Part shown: positions 62,670 through 64,000 of the stretch, one piece after another
Numbering within the stretch: position 1 is the first letter of the stretch
Layout: each line of letters begins with the position of its first letter
NCBI GenBank assembly: GCA_963782595.1
Contig: CAWAKJ010000001.1
Span: 620,001 to 684,000 of the forward strand
DNA from: JAMQPK01 sp963782595
GTDB lineage: Bacteria > Acidobacteriota > Vicinamibacteria > Vicinamibacterales > JAMQPK01
Direction: 5' to 3'
Length of the DNA: 64,000 nt
The notes under the pieces: model-generated
The model's input: the letters and a program-made list of their open reading frames with translations, nothing else
What the model was told of the DNA's origin: nothing
The model's database searches: none
Program-made: the position numbers and the translations under genes

Positions 62670-64000
62670 ATGTTTCTGAGCGATCTCTCCATCAAGCAGC
62701 CGGTCTTCGCCACGATGATGATGGCGGCGCTGGCGGTGCTCGGCCTCTCGTCCTACCAGGCCCTGAAGGTGGACCTGTTTCCAGACGTGGAATTTCCGGT
62801 CGTCACGGTCACGACTCGCTACGTAGGCGCCTCGCCCGAAACAGTCGAGCGCGACGTGACCAAGTTCATCGAAGAGTCGGTCAACACGGTCGAGGGTGTC
62901 CGCCACATCGAATCCACATCGCAGGAAGGTCTCTCGACCATCGTCGTGCAGTTCAATATCGGCGTGCCGACCCTGAACGCGTCGCAGGACATTCGCGGAA
63001 AGGTGGCGGCGATCCGCGGGGAGTTGCCGCGCGAAATCGACGAGCCGATCATCCTCAGGATCGATCCGGCCTCGACGCCTATCGTCTCGGTCGCAGTCAA
63101 TGCGCCGACGCTGACGCCCCGCGCCGTCTCGGATATCGCCGACAAGCTGGTAAAACGCCGTCTCGAGAACGTGCCCGGCGTGGGCGCCGTCAACCTGGTC
63201 GGCGAGGCGAAGCGCGAGATCCAGGTCGTTGTAGATCGCACGCGGCTGGAGTCGTACGGCCTCTCGCTCATCCAGGTGGTCGACGCCCTTCGCACGCAGA
63301 ACATCGACGCACCGGTTGGAACAGCGGATCGAGGTGCCACCGAAGCGATGGTGCGCGTGGCGGCACGAGGCACTTCGGCTGCGGAAATCGCTGACATCCC
63401 CGTCAAGCACGTGGGCGAGCGGACAATTCTCGTGCGCGACGTCGCTCAGGTGATCGACGGAGCGGAAGAGCCGACCAGCGTGGCGTTTGTGAACGACAGG
63501 CCCGCGATTGCGCTCGACGTGCAGAAGCAGGCCGGCGCAAACACCGTCGGGGTCGCAGACGGCGTGCGCGCGGCGGTGGCAAGGATGCAGGGGGAACTGC
63601 CGCCCGGGGTGTCGCTGCAGATGGTCCGCGACGACTCGACGTTCATTCGCGAATCCATCGAAGACGTGCAGGTGACGCTCGTCCTCGGCGGCATTCTGAC
63701 GGTCTTCATCGTCTTCCTGTTCCTCAACTCGTGGCGCTCGACGGTCATCACCGGCCTCACGCTGCCGATTTCGGTCGTGGCCGCGTTCATTGCCATGCGC
63801 ATGTTCGGCTTCACGCTGAACGTGCTGACGCTGATGGGGCTGTCGCTCGCGATCGGCATGCTGATAGACGATGCGATCGTCGTGCGCGAGAACATCGTGC
63901 GGCACATGCAGAAGGGCAAAGACCATCTGGATGCCGCCCGGGAGGGAACGGCCGAGATCGGACTGGCCGTCATGGCGACGACCTTCACGATCATCGCCGT
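62670..64000 (+). CDS. RND-family efflux pump (partial, 3' end outside window)
   Basis: The first 443 residues of an AcrB-type RND permease are visible. They start MFLSDLSIKQPVFATMMMAA with TM1. A periplasmic porter domain follows (TRYVGASPETVERDVTKFIE, NTVEGVRHIESTSQEGLSTI). TM helices then appear, with LMGLSLAIGMLIDDAIVVREN carrying the proton-relay Asp pair (DD). Substrate range cannot be read. The gene runs off the window. Confidence 0.95.
   Translation, partial: MFLSDLSIKQPVFATMMMAALAVLGLSSYQALKVDLFPDVEFPVVTVTTRYVGASPETVERDVTKFIEESVNTVEGVRHIESTSQEGLSTIVVQFNIGVPTLNASQDIRGKVAAIRGELPREIDEPIILRIDPASTPIVSVAVNAPTLTPRAVSDIADKLVKRRLENVPGVGAVNLVGEAKREIQVVVDRTRLESYGLSLIQVVDALRTQNIDAPVGTADRGATEAMVRVAARGTSAAEIADIPVKHVGERTILVRDVAQVIDGAEEPTSVAFVNDRPAIALDVQKQAGANTVGVADGVRAAVARMQGELPPGVSLQMVRDDSTFIRESIEDVQVTLVLGGILTVFIVFLFLNSWRSTVITGLTLPISVVAAFIAMRMFGFTLNVLTLMGLSLAIGMLIDDAIVVRENIVRHMQKGKDHLDAAREGTAEIGLAVMATTFTIIA

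Overview
The window is a high-GC bacterial chromosome segment centred on a replication origin. Gene content and intergenic style suggest an Acidobacteriota member, probably Vicinamibacteria-like: a DUF885 peptidase, a PASTA-less Ser/Thr kinase, many secreted proteins ending their signal peptide in AQ, and abundant short self-complementary spacers. This assignment is an inference; no rRNA gene is present.

Region 1 (1-14007, minus strand) runs away from the origin: rpmH-rnpA-yidD-yidC-jag-mnmE-mnmG-rsmG, a perfect parS site, parA-parB, then an F1-only ATP synthase operon atpH-atpA-atpG-atpD-atpC (atpC cut by the window edge). No F0 genes are adjacent. Region 2 (14008-22247, plus strand) is dnaA-dnaN-gyrB-gyrA. 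Near-consensus DnaA boxes lie on both sides of dnaA, and the dnaA-dnaN spacer is the best oriC candidate.

Region 3 (22.3-38.7 kb) carries a lipoprotein, the minus-strand run rsmI-TPR protein-glmU-glmS-pcrA (amino-sugar supply for the envelope, tRNA/rRNA care and repair), a DUF885 metallopeptidase, an FmdB zinc-ribbon protein, galU, serS, and a sugar pair: an NDP-sugar epimerase with a DegT-family enzyme that has His in place of the PLP lysine. An outer-membrane protein follows. Region 4 (38.7-45 kb) has a membrane Ser/Thr kinase, a secreted PHP-like metallohydrolase, a secreted zinc phospholipase-C-like protein and a small beta-barrel protein.

Region 5 (45-52.4 kb) is accessory. It has a STAS protein, an OmpR-type two-component system and two small paralogous helix-turn-helix-like proteins. 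Four reading frames are broken (an internal 51-bp inversion plus frame change, two single-base-type frameshifts, and one 5-bp duplication). A tRNA-Ser(UGA) lies just before the last broken, AT-richer gene. Region 6 (52.4-64 kb) has a secreted phospholipase-D-like/heparinase-like fusion, an M48 protease, two secreted proteins, and a TetR-TolC-adaptor-RND efflux operon cut by the right edge.

The strongest unexplained signal is a dense set of short inverted-repeat elements. Several families fill the gaps between genes, and one GC-rich palindromic family (GGGGTCTGACCCC) is inserted in frame inside atpG and glmS, adding extra peptide to two essential enzymes.
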